Shown here: positions 6,589-7,137 of the stretch, one piece after another
Numbering within the stretch: position 1 is the first letter of the stretch
Layout: each line of letters opens with the position of its first letter
NCBI GenBank assembly: GCA_031284765.1
Contig: JAITXK010000064.1
Span: 1 to 7,137 of the forward strand
Length of the DNA stretch: 7,137 nucleotides
Reading direction: 5' to 3'
Origin: Candidatus Symbiothrix sp.
Lineage (GTDB): Bacteria; Bacteroidota; Bacteroidia; Bacteroidales; Azobacteroidaceae
Translations under genes and position numbers: made by a program
The notes under the pieces: generated by a model
Database searches by the model: none
What the model saw: the letters and a program-made list of their open reading frames with translations, nothing else
What the model was told of the DNA's origin: nothing

Positions 6589-7137
6589 TTACCTCATTTT
6601 TTTGATCTGATTGGTCACAATTGTATTTTTGATGATTTCTACCACTTTTCCCAAGTCATTTTCCGTCAACAGCGAACCGGAAGGCAGACATAATCCTTTT
6701 TCAAACAGCGATTCACTGACTTTTTCCCCGTAGTACGGATAATCATCGAAAATGGGTTGCAAGTGCATGGGTTTCCACAGCGGACGAGATTCGATATTGG
6801 CTGCCTCCAATGCGTTTTGTAAATCTTCGCGAGTAACACCACCGGTTTTTTCCGGATCAACTACAATGGTTGTCAGCCAATAATTGGATCGAAAATCCGG
6901 CGTGGGTTCGGTTTGAAAAGTAATCCCTTCGATACCGGATAAATGTTTCCGGTAATATTGATTGTTTTTTCTGCGTTGTTCAACTCGTTGGGAAAGCACC
7001 TGCATTTGTCCTCTGCCCACTCCCGCCACAATGTTACTCATCCGGTAGTTGTATCCGACATAGGAATGTTGGTAATGAGGTGCAGCATCACGAGCTTGCG
7101 TAGCCAAAAAACGGGCTTTCCGGATGTGTTCTTCGTT
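6589..7137 (-). CDS. DegT/DnrJ/EryC1-family sugar aminotransferase, C-terminal half (partial)
   Basis: The reading frame is open to the right edge, so the start is outside the window and the 182 visible residues are about half of a usual ~370-390-residue protein. These PLP enzymes transfer an amino group from glutamate to a nucleotide-linked keto-sugar, for surface polysaccharides or glycoproteins. Visible family marks, counting from the edge, are RKARFLATQARD (6-17), HYQHS (21-25), GYNYRMSN (28-35) and, further on, the RPLWKPMHLQP and LCLPSG blocks. These recall the PglE/EpsN type that makes 4-amino sugars of the bacillosamine kind, but the exact sugar cannot be set. The PLP-binding lysine should lie only a few residues before the edge. 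A TTG at 7107-7105 (L11 in this count) is internal and not the start. The stop is TAA, 81 bases before ftsK. Confidence 0.9.
   Translation of the reverse strand, partial: NEEHIRKARFLATQARDAAPHYQHSYVGYNYRMSNIVAGVGRGQMQVLSQRVEQRRKNNQYYRKHLSGIEGITFQTEPTPDFRSNYWLTTIVVDPEKTGGVTREDLQNALEAANIESRPLWKPMHLQPIFDDYPYYGEKVSESLFEKGLCLPSGSLLTENDLGKVVEIIKNTIVTNQIKKMR

Noticed and set aside
6572..6603. A-run / GAG...CTC / T-run possible bidirectional terminator after the aminotransferase gene
   Set aside because: The GC part of the stem is only three or four base pairs with bulges. The A/T runs may pair but the structure is too weak to call without a folding energy.
7105..7107. TTG as start codon of the aminotransferase
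   Set aside because: The frame continues upstream to the window edge with the conserved NEEHIRKARF segment, so this codon is an internal leucine.
1..7137. Search for CRISPR arrays, insertion sequences, tRNAs, phage genes or toxin-antitoxin pairs
   Set aside because: No regularly spaced repeats, inverted-repeat-flanked transposase, cloverleaf-like sequence or matching coding frames were seen. The region is fully explained by housekeeping genes.

Overview
The window looks like ordinary chromosome of a Bacteroidota bacterium, most likely order Bacteroidales. Four things point there: the 5' end of the 16S rRNA on the minus strand; promoters of the Bacteroidota type (-7 box TAnnTTTG, -33 box TTTG) in place of -35/-10 boxes; the lack of clear Shine-Dalgarno sequences before the genes; and the sequence character of FtsK, LolA and TrxB. 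The species cannot be named from this alone.

Every real gene is on the minus strand, so transcription runs from the right edge to the left. In that order: (1) the 3' half of a DegT-family, PLP-dependent sugar aminotransferase that enters from the right edge (7137-6589). (2) An 81-base gap with a candidate promoter 20 bases before ftsK. (3) A compact run of five genes: ftsK (6507-4099), a lolA-like gene (4063-3413), trxB (3407-2463), galE (2442-1408) and a PerM/AI-2E-type membrane protein gene (1397-390). Their intergenic gaps are 35, 5, 20 and 10 bases, so they probably form one operon. (4) A consensus rRNA promoter (324-294) that starts 65 bases after the last stop codon, a leader of about 250 bases with a boxA-like element, and the first ~42 bases of 16S rRNA, which runs off the left edge.

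The genes are linked mainly by envelope and housekeeping roles. FtsK is the septal DNA pump. The LolA-like protein would carry lipoproteins across the periplasm. TrxB supplies reduced thioredoxin. GalE makes UDP-galactose for glycans. The PerM-like protein is an eight-helix-type membrane protein of uncertain substrate. The aminotransferase probably belongs to a separate surface-glycan or amino-sugar locus to the right.

I found no CRISPR array, mobile element, tRNA, toxin-antitoxin pair or phage gene, and no evidence for a new biological system. The most useful observations are regulatory: the rRNA promoter placed directly behind a protein operon with no visible terminator, the identical TACCTTTG box in the ftsK and rRNA promoters, and the boxA-like site in the rRNA leader.
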